Shown: positions 23,451-32,566 of the stretch, one piece after another
Layout of the letters: each line of letters opens with the position of its first letter
How positions within the stretch are numbered: position 1 is the stretch's first letter
DNA from: JBAYFX01 sp041666965
GTDB taxonomy: Bacteria; Patescibacteriota; Microgenomatia; UBA12405
Direction: 5' to 3'
Length of the DNA: 46,564 bases
Assembly (NCBI GenBank): GCA_041666965.1
Contig: JBAYFX010000005.1
Span: 1-46,564, forward strand
Made by a program: the position numbers and the translations under genes
The notes under the pieces: generated by a model
Told to the model about the DNA's origin: nothing
Databases searched by the model: none
What the model saw: the letters and a program-made list of their open reading frames with translations, nothing else

Positions 23451-23468
23451 ATAAATTGCCCCTGTCAA
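23441..23468 (-). promoter_or_regulatory. Consensus sigma-70 promoter of the DUF11/MPVTG gene
   Basis: On the minus strand TTGACA (23468-23463), a 16-base spacer and TATAAT (23446-23441) match the consensus at all 12 positions. Transcription would start near 23434, giving a leader of about 24 bases before GTG 23410. Confidence 0.7.
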
Positions 23469-23484
23469 CTAATTTTGCTACACT
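23456..23484 (+). promoter_or_regulatory. Promoter of the glycan island's first gene
   Basis: TTGCCC (23456-23461), a 17-base spacer and TG-c-TACACT (-10 at 23479-23484) are followed by 5 bases and ATG 23490. It overlaps the divergent minus-strand promoter and predicts a leaderless message. Confidence 0.6.
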
Positions 23485-23489
23485 TTGCC

Positions 23490-24221
23490 ATGAACTCATC
23501 TTTTATTCCTCTCAAAGAGCTTTCTATATTTTTTCCGGCATACAACGAAGAAGCCAACATTGAAAACACATTTAACAAAACCCTGCCTATTTTAAAAGAA
23601 GTAGCTAAAAAATGGGAAGTTATTATAGTCAATGATGGTTCCAAAGATAAAACAGGTCAAATATCGGAAGCTATCGCCAAAAAGTACCCAAATAATGTAA
23701 AAGTCGTTACTCATAATCCGAATCGTGGTTACGGTGGCGCCTTTAAAAGTGGACTTTACAATTCAAAATATGAATGGATTGCTTTTACTGACGCCGATGG
23801 CCAATTCGATTTTAATGATATTAAAACTCTTATTGAAACACAGAGAACTTCAAATTCAGATATGGTAATTGGGTATTACTTAGGTAGAAAAGTTAAATAT
23901 ATTCGGATCCTAGGCTCTAAAATGTGGCAGCTAATGGTATACATTTTATTCGGCCTGAATGTTACTGATACTGATTGTGGTTTTAAATTGATAAGAAAAA
24001 AAATAGTCGAAACTATTCCTCCTTTAGTTGCTGAAAGAGGACCTTTTATAAATTCCGAATTTTTAATTCAGTCAAAAAAAGCGGGTTTTAAAATTGTCGA
24101 AGTCGGGGTTCACCATTACCCTAGGGTTTTCGGTGAGGCTACTGGTACTAAGTTAAATGTGGTAATTGCCGGGTTTAAAGACTTATTCTCTCTTTGGTTT
24201 AAAATGACTTTTTCCAAGTGA
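23490..24221 (+). CDS. GT2 polyprenol-phosphate sugar synthase (DPM1-like)
   Basis: The 243-residue protein closely follows the DPM1/DPG-synthase pattern: FFPAYNEEANIENT at the N-terminus, VIIVNDGSKDKTG, then HNPNRGYGGAFKSGL, the metal site TDADGQFDFND, and TDTDCGFKLI with later FINSEFLIQSKKAG. Such enzymes load mannose, glucose or another sugar onto a polyprenyl phosphate at the cytoplasmic face. It has no C-terminal membrane anchor. I start at ATG 23490, the codon 5 bases after the -10 box. The next gene, overlapping by GTGA, is a GT-C transferase that could use its product. Confidence 0.87.
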   Translation: MNSSFIPLKELSIFFPAYNEEANIENTFNKTLPILKEVAKKWEVIIVNDGSKDKTGQISEAIAKKYPNNVKVVTHNPNRGYGGAFKSGLYNSKYEWIAFTDADGQFDFNDIKTLIETQRTSNSDMVIGYYLGRKVKYIRILGSKMWQLMVYILFGLNVTDTDCGFKLIRKKIVETIPPLVAERGPFINSEFLIQSKKAGFKIVEVGVHHYPRVFGEATGTKLNVVIAGFKDLFSLWFKMTFSK

Positions 24222-25714
24222 AAAAACTAATCCAAAAAAACTGGATTATTATCCTAATTTTGGCTATTTCTGCTTTTTTACGTTTTTATAATTTACCCTC
24301 ACACGTTGAGTTTTTAGGTGATCAAGGCCGCGACGTCAGAATAATGCGCGACCTACTCCACGGGAATTTAGTATTTATTGGTCCTCAAACTAGCGTTGGG
24401 AACATGTATTTAGGTCCTTGGTTTTACTATTTCATGGCCCCTTCACTATTTCTTGCCAACTTTAGCCCGGTAGGTCCAGCCGCCTTTACCGCACTTCTGG
24501 GTGTAATTACTGTTATTGTTCTGTACTTTATTGTATTGGATTTATTTAAAAGTTTACCGGTGGCCACCATCAGTGCCTTGTTGTTTGCTCTTTCTCCCAC
24601 CGTTATTCGCTACTCAATCTTTTCCTGGAACCCCAATATTATGCCTCTGTTTGCTCTATTATTTTTCTGGTCACTTTATCGGGCCCTATTTCGTTCTCAG
24701 CCCAAATTGCTACTCCTGGCTTCTTTTAGTTTCATAATGTGTTTCAACAGTCATTATCTAGCCCTTGTTTTACTTCCCATAGCCCTTTTTATGCTTATTG
24801 CTAGCTACATCTCTACCTCAGCCTACATTAAAAGCAAGCCTTTTATGCTTTGGCTACTGGCTGCGTTTCTTCTTTTTCTTGTTTCACTTTTTCCCTTAGT
24901 TCTTTTTGATATTAAGCATTCCGGTCAAAATGTTAGCGCCATTGTTAAATTCTTTTCCGAACGGGAGACTACTGTCAACTTAAAGTTTTACAAGGGTTTA
25001 TTTAAGATTCCTGAGCTTATGTCTTTAGTTTTATCCTCCTTACTAGGCGCCGGAAACATTCTTTTAACTACCCTCGTGTCTTCAGCATTGGCCTTGCTTT
25101 GGTTTTTATCCTTTAAATCCATTAAGCAATTAAACTCAAAAGCCCTAATTAGTATTGGCATATACACCATAACCAGCTTGCTATTTCTTGGGCTATATAA
25201 GCAGCATATCTATGACCATTATTTTGGTTTTCTCTTTCCTTTTGTATTTATTCTGGCGGGTTTACCCCTAGGTCTGCTTCTGTCGCATAATAACCGTTTA
25301 TTGCAAGCAGCATCTCTGCTTACTCTGTCGGTAATTATTATTAATTTTATAAACCACACCCCTCTTTTACAGCCTCCGGTTAATCAAATCAGTCGAAGTC
25401 AGTCTGTAGCCAGATTCATTAATCTTCAAAGCCGCCAGGAGCCTTATAATTTAGCCCTAATAGCTAAACAAAATTACGACCCCCCTTATCGCTATTTTCT
25501 CGAACTCTCCGGTTCTCCGGTTAAAACAATCACGGAAACTCATACCTCTCAACTATTTGTAATTTGCGAACCTTGGGGATTGGATAGTTGTAATCCCATT
25601 AACCATCCCTTTTATGACATTGCCGCCTTTGGTTGGTCTAAAATTGATCAAACTTGGGAAATTGAAGGCGTTAAAGTTTTTCGTCTAATTCCCAATCCTT
25701 CCGGTAGTTCCTAG
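24218..25714 (+). CDS. GT-C (GT39/ArnT-like) membrane glycosyltransferase
   Basis: A 498-residue protein with about 11 hydrophobic spans. After the first span comes the acidic loop typical of PMT/ArnT-type enzymes, with EFLGDQGRDVRIMRDLL, where an Asp is the expected catalytic or metal residue. The loop continues GPQTSVGNMYLGPWFYYF. The C-terminal soluble part is about 110 residues. Enzymes of this type move a sugar from polyprenyl phosphate to an acceptor outside the membrane. The GTG start overlaps the DPM1-like gene (GTGA), making a donor-synthase/transferase pair. The acceptor is unknown. Confidence 0.82.
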   Translation: MKKLIQKNWIIILILAISAFLRFYNLPSHVEFLGDQGRDVRIMRDLLHGNLVFIGPQTSVGNMYLGPWFYYFMAPSLFLANFSPVGPAAFTALLGVITVIVLYFIVLDLFKSLPVATISALLFALSPTVIRYSIFSWNPNIMPLFALLFFWSLYRALFRSQPKLLLLASFSFIMCFNSHYLALVLLPIALFMLIASYISTSAYIKSKPFMLWLLAAFLLFLVSLFPLVLFDIKHSGQNVSAIVKFFSERETTVNLKFYKGLFKIPELMSLVLSSLLGAGNILLTTLVSSALALLWFLSFKSIKQLNSKALISIGIYTITSLLFLGLYKQHIYDHYFGFLFPFVFILAGLPLGLLLSHNNRLLQAASLLTLSVIIINFINHTPLLQPPVNQISRSQSVARFINLQSRQEPYNLALIAKQNYDPPYRYFLELSGSPVKTITETHTSQLFVICEPWGLDSCNPINHPFYDIAAFGWSKIDQTWEIEGVKVFRLIPNPSGSS

Positions 25715-27180
25715 TCTACATAACCCAACATAGTATCCGGTTCGAATTCTGTTTTGCCACAACTCTCCCAATCATAATCTAAATTACTTTTAGGTTTAAT
25801 AACTCCAAACCTACCTATTCGGATATCATTTTCGCTCTCAGTAATTAGCCAGGGGTTAATTATGTTGTATATTGGAAATTTTTCACCAATAGGCTTAACT
25901 TGTTTGACTCCTTTTACCCAAAATAAATATCGGTATCCCACATTGTTACCCGGGGTAGTAATAAAATTTATCCCCATACATTTATATTTTTTTAACTCCA
26001 TATCATGTTTAATATATTCAACTACTTTTTGCCGGTAATAAAGCGAATCACTAATGTCGCTTTTTTCTTTTACCCCAGAAAAATTAACTACTCCATAAAC
26101 AAGAATCAAGCCTCCAACCACATACTTAGGTAACCGGTAAATTAACTTAACAATCATTATTAACACAAATCCGGCCATAGCCGTAAAATAATACTCCGAC
26201 ACTACCCGCTTAGACAAAAATTGAGCTGCTAACAAACTAACCACTGCCAAACTCATCAAAATCAAATCTTCTTTTTCTTTTTTGTTCTTTTTGTAGACGG
26301 CTATTGAAGCCGCCAACCATAAGATAGGCCAGTATTTACTGTAATTACCGTCTGTGGTTACCAGCCATCTTTGCTGAATTTCTTTTCCTGAAGTACTCAG
26401 AACTTTATCAACCTTTTGCCAGCCTTTTGGCCCACCTTTATCAATTTTGGTGGCAGCTAACATATTTTTCGATTGGGAAAAATTTGTTTTTAGTTCAAAC
26501 ATAATAAATGGCAAGTTAACCAAAAGTGTCAAACCAATAATTCCCACCACAGTTTTGAGTTTTAACTTTGCTATGAGCTTCCAAAAACTTTTTCTGTAAA
26601 CCCAAATCCAGGTCAATAGGGGAACGGGTAATAAAGGTAATAGTCCGATATGAATTTGCCAAATAAATCCGCTTAATATGGCATAGCCTATCCATCCCCA
26701 TTTGTTATTTTCAATAATATTTTTGCTTACCCACCAAAACCAAATGGTCCATAAGAGAACCGGCTGTGTCGGTACTGACCATTTTTCATAAATGGCCACT
26801 CCTAAGCTACTGGCCCATAACACCAATCCTATCCACCCGGCTTTGGAACTGATTGTGGTTTTAAGAATCCACCACACCGAAACCATGGTAACTAGGCTAA
26901 TAAAGCTGGTAATTATTATGGCTCCCCAAGGCTCCATTCCGGATACTAAATAGCCCAAAGCCATAAGGTAATAGTAAAACGAACCAATAAACACCCCGTC
27001 TACACTAGTCACCTGGCCCACCAATCGTTGATGATGGTTAACCACAATGTCTTTAACAATCCACGAATATAAATCATGATCGTGCCCCCACATAAAGGCC
27101 TTATCCCAGCCGTAAACCCGCAATATCAAACCGCCTAATACTATCAAACCCAAAATTATATATTTGCTATTATTTTTCAT
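25711..27180 (-). CDS. GT-C (GT39-like) membrane glycosyltransferase
   Basis: A 489-residue multi-spanning protein on the minus strand. The first outer loop reads YGWDKAFMWGHDHDLYSWI, with acidic residues placed as in GT39 enzymes, then GQVTSVDGVFIGSFYYYLMA, which parallels the loop of the neighbouring gene at 24218 (GPQTSVGNMYLGPWFYY). The two are therefore probably related copies facing each other. The C-terminal part is soluble (about 100 residues). It overlaps that neighbour's 3' end by 4 bases and is divergent from the GT2 gene at 27217. Confidence 0.8.
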   Translation of the reverse strand: MKNNSKYIILGLIVLGGLILRVYGWDKAFMWGHDHDLYSWIVKDIVVNHHQRLVGQVTSVDGVFIGSFYYYLMALGYLVSGMEPWGAIIITSFISLVTMVSVWWILKTTISSKAGWIGLVLWASSLGVAIYEKWSVPTQPVLLWTIWFWWVSKNIIENNKWGWIGYAILSGFIWQIHIGLLPLLPVPLLTWIWVYRKSFWKLIAKLKLKTVVGIIGLTLLVNLPFIMFELKTNFSQSKNMLAATKIDKGGPKGWQKVDKVLSTSGKEIQQRWLVTTDGNYSKYWPILWLAASIAVYKKNKKEKEDLILMSLAVVSLLAAQFLSKRVVSEYYFTAMAGFVLIMIVKLIYRLPKYVVGGLILVYGVVNFSGVKEKSDISDSLYYRQKVVEYIKHDMELKKYKCMGINFITTPGNNVGYRYLFWVKGVKQVKPIGEKFPIYNIINPWLITESENDIRIGRFGVIKPKSNLDYDWESCGKTEFEPDTMLGYVD

Positions 27181-27204
27181 TCTGTTTAATCTGAATTGAC
27201 AGAT

Positions 27205-27210
27205 TATAAT
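27205..27210 (+). promoter_or_regulatory. TATAAT -10 box, 6 bases before ATG 27217
   Basis: A perfect TATAAT, inside the palindrome ATTATAAT, precedes ATG 27217 by 6 bases. Read on the minus strand the same palindrome gives a TATAAT that could serve the divergent gene at 27180 with a short leader of about 16 bases. Confidence 0.55.
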
Positions 27211-27216
27211 AGATCT

Positions 27217-27969
27217 ATGGCCATATCCATAATAATTCCTTGCTATAACGAAGAAAACAATTTAAAACGGGGTGTTCTAAACGAAGTCTCTGATTATCTG
27301 GACACTGCTAAGTTTAAATACGAAGTTCTTATATGCAACGATGCCTCAACCGACAACAGCCTCAAGTTAGCTCAAACTTTTGCTGCCAGCCACCCAGGTT
27401 TTAAGGTACTAGACTTACCACATGGCGGCAAACCCTCAGCCCTTTTAGGTGGCATAAAACAAGCCGCTTATCCTTGGGTTTTGTTTTCTGACATGGATCA
27501 ATCTACCCCTCTAAATCAATTAGAAAAGTTCTTACCCTTCATGGATAGTTATGATGTAATAATTGGCTCCCGGGGAACCGAGCGCGAAGGTAATACCCTA
27601 CTTCGTAAGATCGGCGCCAATGTATTTCTTAATATTCGTCGCCTTTTTCTTTTGCCTGAAGTTACCGATACTCAATGCGGTTTTAAAGCCATGAAGACTG
27701 AATTGGCTGTTAGTATTTTTCCCCGGCTTTCGGCAGTGGTTACTGCCTCAGCCAACTCCGGCTGGCGGGTTACCGCTTATGATGTCGAAATGTTATTTCT
27801 GGCTCACTTAAATGGTAAAAAAATCAAAGAAATACCTGTCGACTGGCGCAACGAAGATACATCCACTACTAAAGGAGATTTGGCTGCTCGTTACCGCAAA
27901 GAGTCAATTCAAATGGCCAAAGAATTATGGCGGGTTAAATTAAATCATCTTCGTGGTGTCTATCGTTAA
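27217..27969 (+). CDS. GT2 polyprenol-phosphate sugar synthase-like
   Basis: A 250-residue DPM1-like GT2 enzyme: SIIIPCYNEENNLKRG, LICNDASTDNSLKLA, PHGGKPSALLGGIKQA, the metal site SDMDQSTPLNQ, and VTDTQCGFKAM. The segment SGWRVTAYDVEMLFLAHLNG and the following IPVDWRNE match the C-terminal half of this family. The ATG at 27217 is chosen over an in-frame TTG at 27196, because the TTG lies before the -10 box. It overlaps the GT-C gene at 27953 by 17 bases, again pairing a donor synthase with a transferase. Confidence 0.85.
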   Translation: MAISIIIPCYNEENNLKRGVLNEVSDYLDTAKFKYEVLICNDASTDNSLKLAQTFAASHPGFKVLDLPHGGKPSALLGGIKQAAYPWVLFSDMDQSTPLNQLEKFLPFMDSYDVIIGSRGTEREGNTLLRKIGANVFLNIRRLFLLPEVTDTQCGFKAMKTELAVSIFPRLSAVVTASANSGWRVTAYDVEMLFLAHLNGKKIKEIPVDWRNEDTSTTKGDLAARYRKESIQMAKELWRVKLNHLRGVYR

Positions 27970-29416
27970 CTTTCTGCGTCCTACCAAGTCATTTCTCTTG
28001 ATTTTGGGACTGTTTATTTTTCTTTTACTTTCCATCTCTTCTTTGGGGTTAGATAAACTTCCAGTTTTTGGTGACGAAGCCATTTATGTTCGTTGGTCCC
28101 AAATCATAAAAAATGTTGAAACTCTCAGATTCATTCCCTTAACCGACGGTAAACAACCATTATTTATGTGGCTGACCGCCGCTACCTTTAAGTTTATTCC
28201 CGACCCATTAATTGCGAGTCGTTTAGTAGCTGTAGTGGCGGGGTTGTTCACTTTGGGTGTCGTCTCATATTTTTCCTTTTTATTCATGCCCAGAGCCTTA
28301 ATTCCAATATTGCTACTCTTTAGCTTCAATTTTTACACCTATTTTTATAACCGCTTGGCTCTAGCCGACAGTCTTCTTTCCTTGTTTGGGGTTATATCAA
28401 TGCTGCTGGCTTATCTTCTTGGTCGCTATCCCCGTCTTGACCTGTCGCTAATAACTGGCACCGTTTTAGGTTTAGCCTGGATAACTAAATCCCCAGCCAT
28501 TTATTTTTTTATTCTATTTGGGCTCACTTATTTATATTTTTCTTTTCCCAAACGCACACCTTCTTTTTATCTTTATCCTCTAATTTCCGTAGCACTTGGT
28601 TTTTTAATTTACAATCTTTTAAGACTTGGTCCTCAATTTCATCAAATAGCCCTTCGGAATCAAGATTATCTTTGGACCATTAGTGAAATCCTTAAACATC
28701 CTTTCGATCCTCTAATTCCTCATTTTAAAGATCTTATTGGTTTTCTTTGGTTCTATCTGGGTCCCACAATTTTTGGGCTAATTCTTCTTCCCTTTTTCAA
28801 ACATCCCAAATGGCTTTGGCCCATACTTGCCTGGTGGTTAGTTCCCACCTTTGGTAACATAGTTTTTGCTAAAGTTCTGACCGCCCGCTATCTTCTCTAT
28901 ACCATTCCACCGCTACTTCTACTTTTGGCCTATCTTTATTCTAAACTCGGAAAATTAGGTAACATAATACTGTTTTTACTATTAATTCCTTCATTATTCA
29001 AAATTATTAATATAAATCTTAATACCTTTAACTTCAAGTTACCTCCTCAGGACTCCGGTTATCTTTCTGACTGGACGTCAGGGTGGGGGATTAAATCAGC
29101 CTCACAATACTTGATTAGTCACTCCGCCACTCATAATGTTATTGTTGGTACCGAAGGATATTTTGGCACCTTGCCCCAAGGCTTAGAAATATATACTGAT
29201 AGTCGACCTCGCCTTACCATAATTGGTGTTGGTTTGGGTTTCGATCAACTTCCCGCTCAATTAACTGCTGCCCGCGATGCCGGTGACGAAGTTTATTTGT
29301 TAATTAATCGTTCCCGAAACCAACTGGATTCTTCCGTTAATCATCAAGTCAAACTAATCAAGAGCTACCCCAAACCAAGAGGGGACTTTCTGGACTTGTT
29401 TTTACTCCCAAGGTAA
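27953..29416 (+). CDS. GT-C (GT39) membrane glycosyltransferase
   Basis: A 487-residue protein with about ten hydrophobic spans. The first outer loop carries the GT39 acidic pair (KLPVFGDEAIYVRWSQI), then DGKQPLFMWLTAATFKF, a hallmark of ArnT/PMT-like enzymes in which the lysine, glutamine and proline follow the first loop helix. The C-terminal soluble part spans about residues 360-487. The GTG start overlaps the GT2 gene before it by 17 bases. It likely moves the sugar made by that GT2 enzyme to an outer acceptor such as a glycan or protein. Confidence 0.85.
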   Translation: MVSIVNFLRPTKSFLLILGLFIFLLLSISSLGLDKLPVFGDEAIYVRWSQIIKNVETLRFIPLTDGKQPLFMWLTAATFKFIPDPLIASRLVAVVAGLFTLGVVSYFSFLFMPRALIPILLLFSFNFYTYFYNRLALADSLLSLFGVISMLLAYLLGRYPRLDLSLITGTVLGLAWITKSPAIYFFILFGLTYLYFSFPKRTPSFYLYPLISVALGFLIYNLLRLGPQFHQIALRNQDYLWTISEILKHPFDPLIPHFKDLIGFLWFYLGPTIFGLILLPFFKHPKWLWPILAWWLVPTFGNIVFAKVLTARYLLYTIPPLLLLLAYLYSKLGKLGNIILFLLLIPSLFKIININLNTFNFKLPPQDSGYLSDWTSGWGIKSASQYLISHSATHNVIVGTEGYFGTLPQGLEIYTDSRPRLTIIGVGLGFDQLPAQLTAARDAGDEVYLLINRSRNQLDSSVNHQVKLIKSYPKPRGDFLDLFLLPR

Positions 29417-29424
29417 ACTAACCC

Positions 29425-31149
29425 ATGCGCTTTAAGCCTTTGGCTCTCCATTTCCCCCTGCTATTGTTTTTACTTATTTTGCCTTCAGTTTTTTTCCTCT
29501 TTCAAAACAGTATTTATTTTAATATGCACGATGATATGCAGCTGGTTCGCCAGCTCGAAATGGATAAATGTTTAGAAGACGGTCAAATACCCTGCCGCTG
29601 GACACCTGATTTAGGTTACGGTTATGGCTATCCTCTTTTTAATTTTTACCCGCCACTGCCATATCTAATCGGTAGTACTATCCGTCTAACCGGTTTCTCC
29701 TACATCAACACTGTCAAGCTAACATTTGCTCTTCAGTTTTTCGTACTCTCCCTTGGTAGTTATTTTCTGGCTTTATTCCTCTTTAAAAACAAGCTCTCAG
29801 CTTTGTTGGTTTCACTTCTTCTAAATTACGCACCTTATCATGCTGTCAATGTCTACGTTCGTGGAGCTCAAAATGAATCCTGGGCCCTGGCGTTTTTCCC
29901 CTGGATTCTTTTTTTTGGTTTGAAATTAATAAAATCATACTCCCAGTTAACTTTTGTTGGTTTGTCTATTTCTACCGCCTTTCTTCTCCTTTGCCATCTT
30001 CCCATGAGTCTGGTCTTTTTCCCGTCGGTCTTAGTTTTATTTGTTATTTACTATTTGTCTTTAAACCGTTGGCGTCTAAAGCTTCAACCTCAACTCTTCT
30101 CTTTTATTTTGTCATTATTTCTAGGAATTACTCTTTCGGCCTTTTTTATTATTCCGGCATCACTTGAATCAAAGAATGTTCAAATTGAGTCCATGTTTAC
30201 CAACTATTATCACTTTTCTGTTCACTTCACTAGCCTCAAACAACTATTTATTAGTAATTTTTGGGGTGATGGGCCTTCAGTTTGGGGGCAAGCAGATCTA
30301 ATGTCTTTTTCTATTGGTTATCTTCAGTGGATAATTCCCTTAATTTCCCTAATCTGGCTGGCTATTAACTTTTATAAAACTAAAAAGCTAACGTCATTGG
30401 ACGTATTTATTATTGCCACCAACTTCCTGGGATTATTTTTTGCTTTTTTAACTCACCAGCGCTCTGATTTTATTTGGACCATTTTAACCCCACTTCAAAA
30501 AGTTCAATTCCCTTGGCGTTTACTTAACCCCACCATATTTTATTTTTCACTTTCTGTGGGTTGGTTAGTTTTACAACTGCCTACTAAAAAAATTAAAAGT
30601 ATATTTAGTGCCGGTTTTATATTTTTGCTTTTTGCTTTAAACATTACCAAGTTTTACCCCATTACTTACGGTCCAATTACTGACGCCCAAAAGTTTTCCG
30701 GACTGGCTTGGACCAATCAAATCACCTCCGGTATTTATGACTATTTACCTAAAACTTCGCCAAAAGCACCTACTCACCCACCTTTAGATATTATTGATGT
30801 TCCCAACCCGGCCATTTCGCTCACAAACTATCGCCAAGGCACTGATTGGGGTTTAATCAATCTTCACGCCTCAGTCCCAACTTCAGTCACTCTAGGTCTA
30901 CTTTCCTTTACTGGCTTAAGTTTCCAAGATAATAGCCAGCCCATAGGCTACGCACCCGATGCAATTTTCGGTCGACCGATAATCAAACTTACAGCGGGAA
31001 ATCATCAAATTTACTACCATTATCAAAATACCCCTCTGCGACTAGCCGCAAATATTATTTCCTTAATTTCTCTGCTTATTTTAGCTTTTTTACTATTACC
31101 CATCTTCACTTCTCATGTCTCAAACTACCTACGAAGAAGTAAAAAATAA
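29425..31149 (+). CDS. Large multi-spanning membrane protein (PTPS-related/YfhO-like, GT-C fold)
   Basis: A 574-residue protein with many hydrophobic spans. The first outer loop contains MHDDMQLVRQLEMDKCLEDG and then YGYGYPLFNFYPPLPYLIG, a pattern found in bacterial membrane proteins of the so-called 6-pyruvoyl-tetrahydropterin-synthase-related domain; that name is historical and does not imply pterin chemistry. The acidic DD in the loop is where GT-C enzymes keep their catalytic residue. A soluble beta-rich part lies at about 430-535, then a final span. The 3' end overlaps the flippase gene by 35 bases. A glycosyltransferase role is inferred. Confidence 0.7.
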   Translation: MRFKPLALHFPLLLFLLILPSVFFLFQNSIYFNMHDDMQLVRQLEMDKCLEDGQIPCRWTPDLGYGYGYPLFNFYPPLPYLIGSTIRLTGFSYINTVKLTFALQFFVLSLGSYFLALFLFKNKLSALLVSLLLNYAPYHAVNVYVRGAQNESWALAFFPWILFFGLKLIKSYSQLTFVGLSISTAFLLLCHLPMSLVFFPSVLVLFVIYYLSLNRWRLKLQPQLFSFILSLFLGITLSAFFIIPASLESKNVQIESMFTNYYHFSVHFTSLKQLFISNFWGDGPSVWGQADLMSFSIGYLQWIIPLISLIWLAINFYKTKKLTSLDVFIIATNFLGLFFAFLTHQRSDFIWTILTPLQKVQFPWRLLNPTIFYFSLSVGWLVLQLPTKKIKSIFSAGFIFLLFALNITKFYPITYGPITDAQKFSGLAWTNQITSGIYDYLPKTSPKAPTHPPLDIIDVPNPAISLTNYRQGTDWGLINLHASVPTSVTLGLLSFTGLSFQDNSQPIGYAPDAIFGRPIIKLTAGNHQIYYHYQNTPLRLAANIISLISLLILAFLLLPIFTSHVSNYLRRSKK

Positions 31150-32566
31150 ATCCATCCGTTCAGTCATCATGTTATCTGCCCGTAATTTATTAATTCAATC
31201 GGTATCAATCATTGGCTTTTTCGGTTTAAGTCTTCTTTTGGGCCCCTCAGAAATTGGTATTTTTGCCCTGGTTGCCGAAGTTGTTTCCATACTTGGTTAT
31301 TTTTCTGATATTGGTCTTGCCCCAGCTCTTATTCAGCAAAAAAACCCACCTACCCTTAACCAACTTCGCTCCGTCTTTTCAGTTCAACAGTTATTAGTTC
31401 TTCTTTCAGCTTTAATCTTTCTTGTCTTTTATCCCCAAATTTCTGCCGAGCGTAATTTTGGATTTCAGGAAAATTTAATTGTCTACTCTCTGATTTTTGC
31501 CTATATATCTGCCTCGCTCAAAACCATTCCCTCAATACTTTTGGAGCGCAAACTCGAGTTCGGCCGCCTCTCCCAGGTCGACATTCTTGAAAATGTAGTC
31601 TTTTACCTGTCAGCTCTGTTCTTTGCCAGCCAAGGATTTGGTTTGGTTTCTTATGCTTACGCTACTTTTATCCGCAGCTTATTGGGAGTAATTTATCTTT
31701 ATGTGTTAAGCCCTTGGTCAATTGGGTTGGCGTTTGACTTTAAATCAGTTAAAAATCTACTAAGTTACGGTTTACCTTTTCAAATCAATTCTTTTATTGC
31801 CTTAGCCAAGGACCGCCTTTCTAACGTCTTTGTTGCCGGAATCTTAGGCTCACATAACTTTGGCCTAATTAGTTGGGCCCAAAAAGGACCACGCATCCCC
31901 CTGTCGTTTATGGATTCAATTATTCGAGTATCCTTCCCGGCTTATTCCCGCCTCCAGTCGGATCCAAAACGTTTATCAACCGCCCTCGGACGTAATTTAT
32001 TTTTTATTGCCCTTGTCATCTTTCCTGCCATGTCCCTTTTATCGTTAATTGTTTCACCAGTTGTTGACCTAATCCCTAAATATCATAAATGGGATGCCGC
32101 CTTACTCCCTTTCTACTACTTTTGTTTTTATTACGCTATTGCGGCTATTACCACACCCCTAACTAACGCTTACAATGCCGTAGGTGAAGTCAAAACCACC
32201 TTTCGTTTTATGTTAATGTGGACTGTCCTGACTTGGTTACTACTACCATCTTTAAGTCTGTCTTTTGGCCTCTTTGGAGCTATAGCGGCCTATACCTTAA
32301 TCGGTCTTAGTTCTTTAGTAGTTTGGTATTTTGCTGGCCGTCGTTTTAATTTAAACATCCCTTCTCTTGTTCGCTTACCCGCGCTTTACAGTCTAATTAG
32401 TTTAATCATGGCTTTATTGATTAGCCGTCTTTTTAGTCAACCGCTCTTAGTTTTAATTAGCCGCTTATCAGTTTTTAGTTTATCTTATTTAATATTTTCC
32501 TATAAATTCTTTTTGGTAGATCTAAAGTGGATATTTAGCAATGTCAAAACATCACTTAAATCATGA
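31115..32566 (+). CDS. Lipid-linked polysaccharide flippase (Wzx/MATE-like)
   Basis: A 483-residue protein with about 12-14 hydrophobic spans and few charged residues. The N-terminal part (IRSVIMLSARNLLIQSVSII, LGPSEIGIFALVAEVVSIL, FSDIGLAPALIQQ) follows the polysaccharide-biosynthesis/oligosaccharide flippase family, which moves lipid-linked glycans across the membrane. The segment VGILGSHNFGLISWAQ-like (AGILGSHNFGLISWAQK) is also typical. I keep ATG 31115; a start nearer MLSARN is possible. It overlaps the gene before it by 35 bases and the next by ATGA. It is the only flippase in the window. Confidence 0.85.
   Translation: MSQTTYEEVKNKSIRSVIMLSARNLLIQSVSIIGFFGLSLLLGPSEIGIFALVAEVVSILGYFSDIGLAPALIQQKNPPTLNQLRSVFSVQQLLVLLSALIFLVFYPQISAERNFGFQENLIVYSLIFAYISASLKTIPSILLERKLEFGRLSQVDILENVVFYLSALFFASQGFGLVSYAYATFIRSLLGVIYLYVLSPWSIGLAFDFKSVKNLLSYGLPFQINSFIALAKDRLSNVFVAGILGSHNFGLISWAQKGPRIPLSFMDSIIRVSFPAYSRLQSDPKRLSTALGRNLFFIALVIFPAMSLLSLIVSPVVDLIPKYHKWDAALLPFYYFCFYYAIAAITTPLTNAYNAVGEVKTTFRFMLMWTVLTWLLLPSLSLSFGLFGAIAAYTLIGLSSLVVWYFAGRRFNLNIPSLVRLPALYSLISLIMALLISRLFSQPLLVLISRLSVFSLSYLIFSYKFFLVDLKWIFSNVKTSLKS

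Noticed and set aside
27196..27201. TTGACA as a -35 box for the 27217 gene
   Set aside because: Only 3 bases separate it from the TATAAT at 27205, far from the 16-18 needed.
29425..31149. A pterin-synthesis role for the PTPS-related membrane protein
   Set aside because: The name reflects an old domain label; the protein is multi-spanning with a GT-C-like acidic loop and lies in a glycan island.
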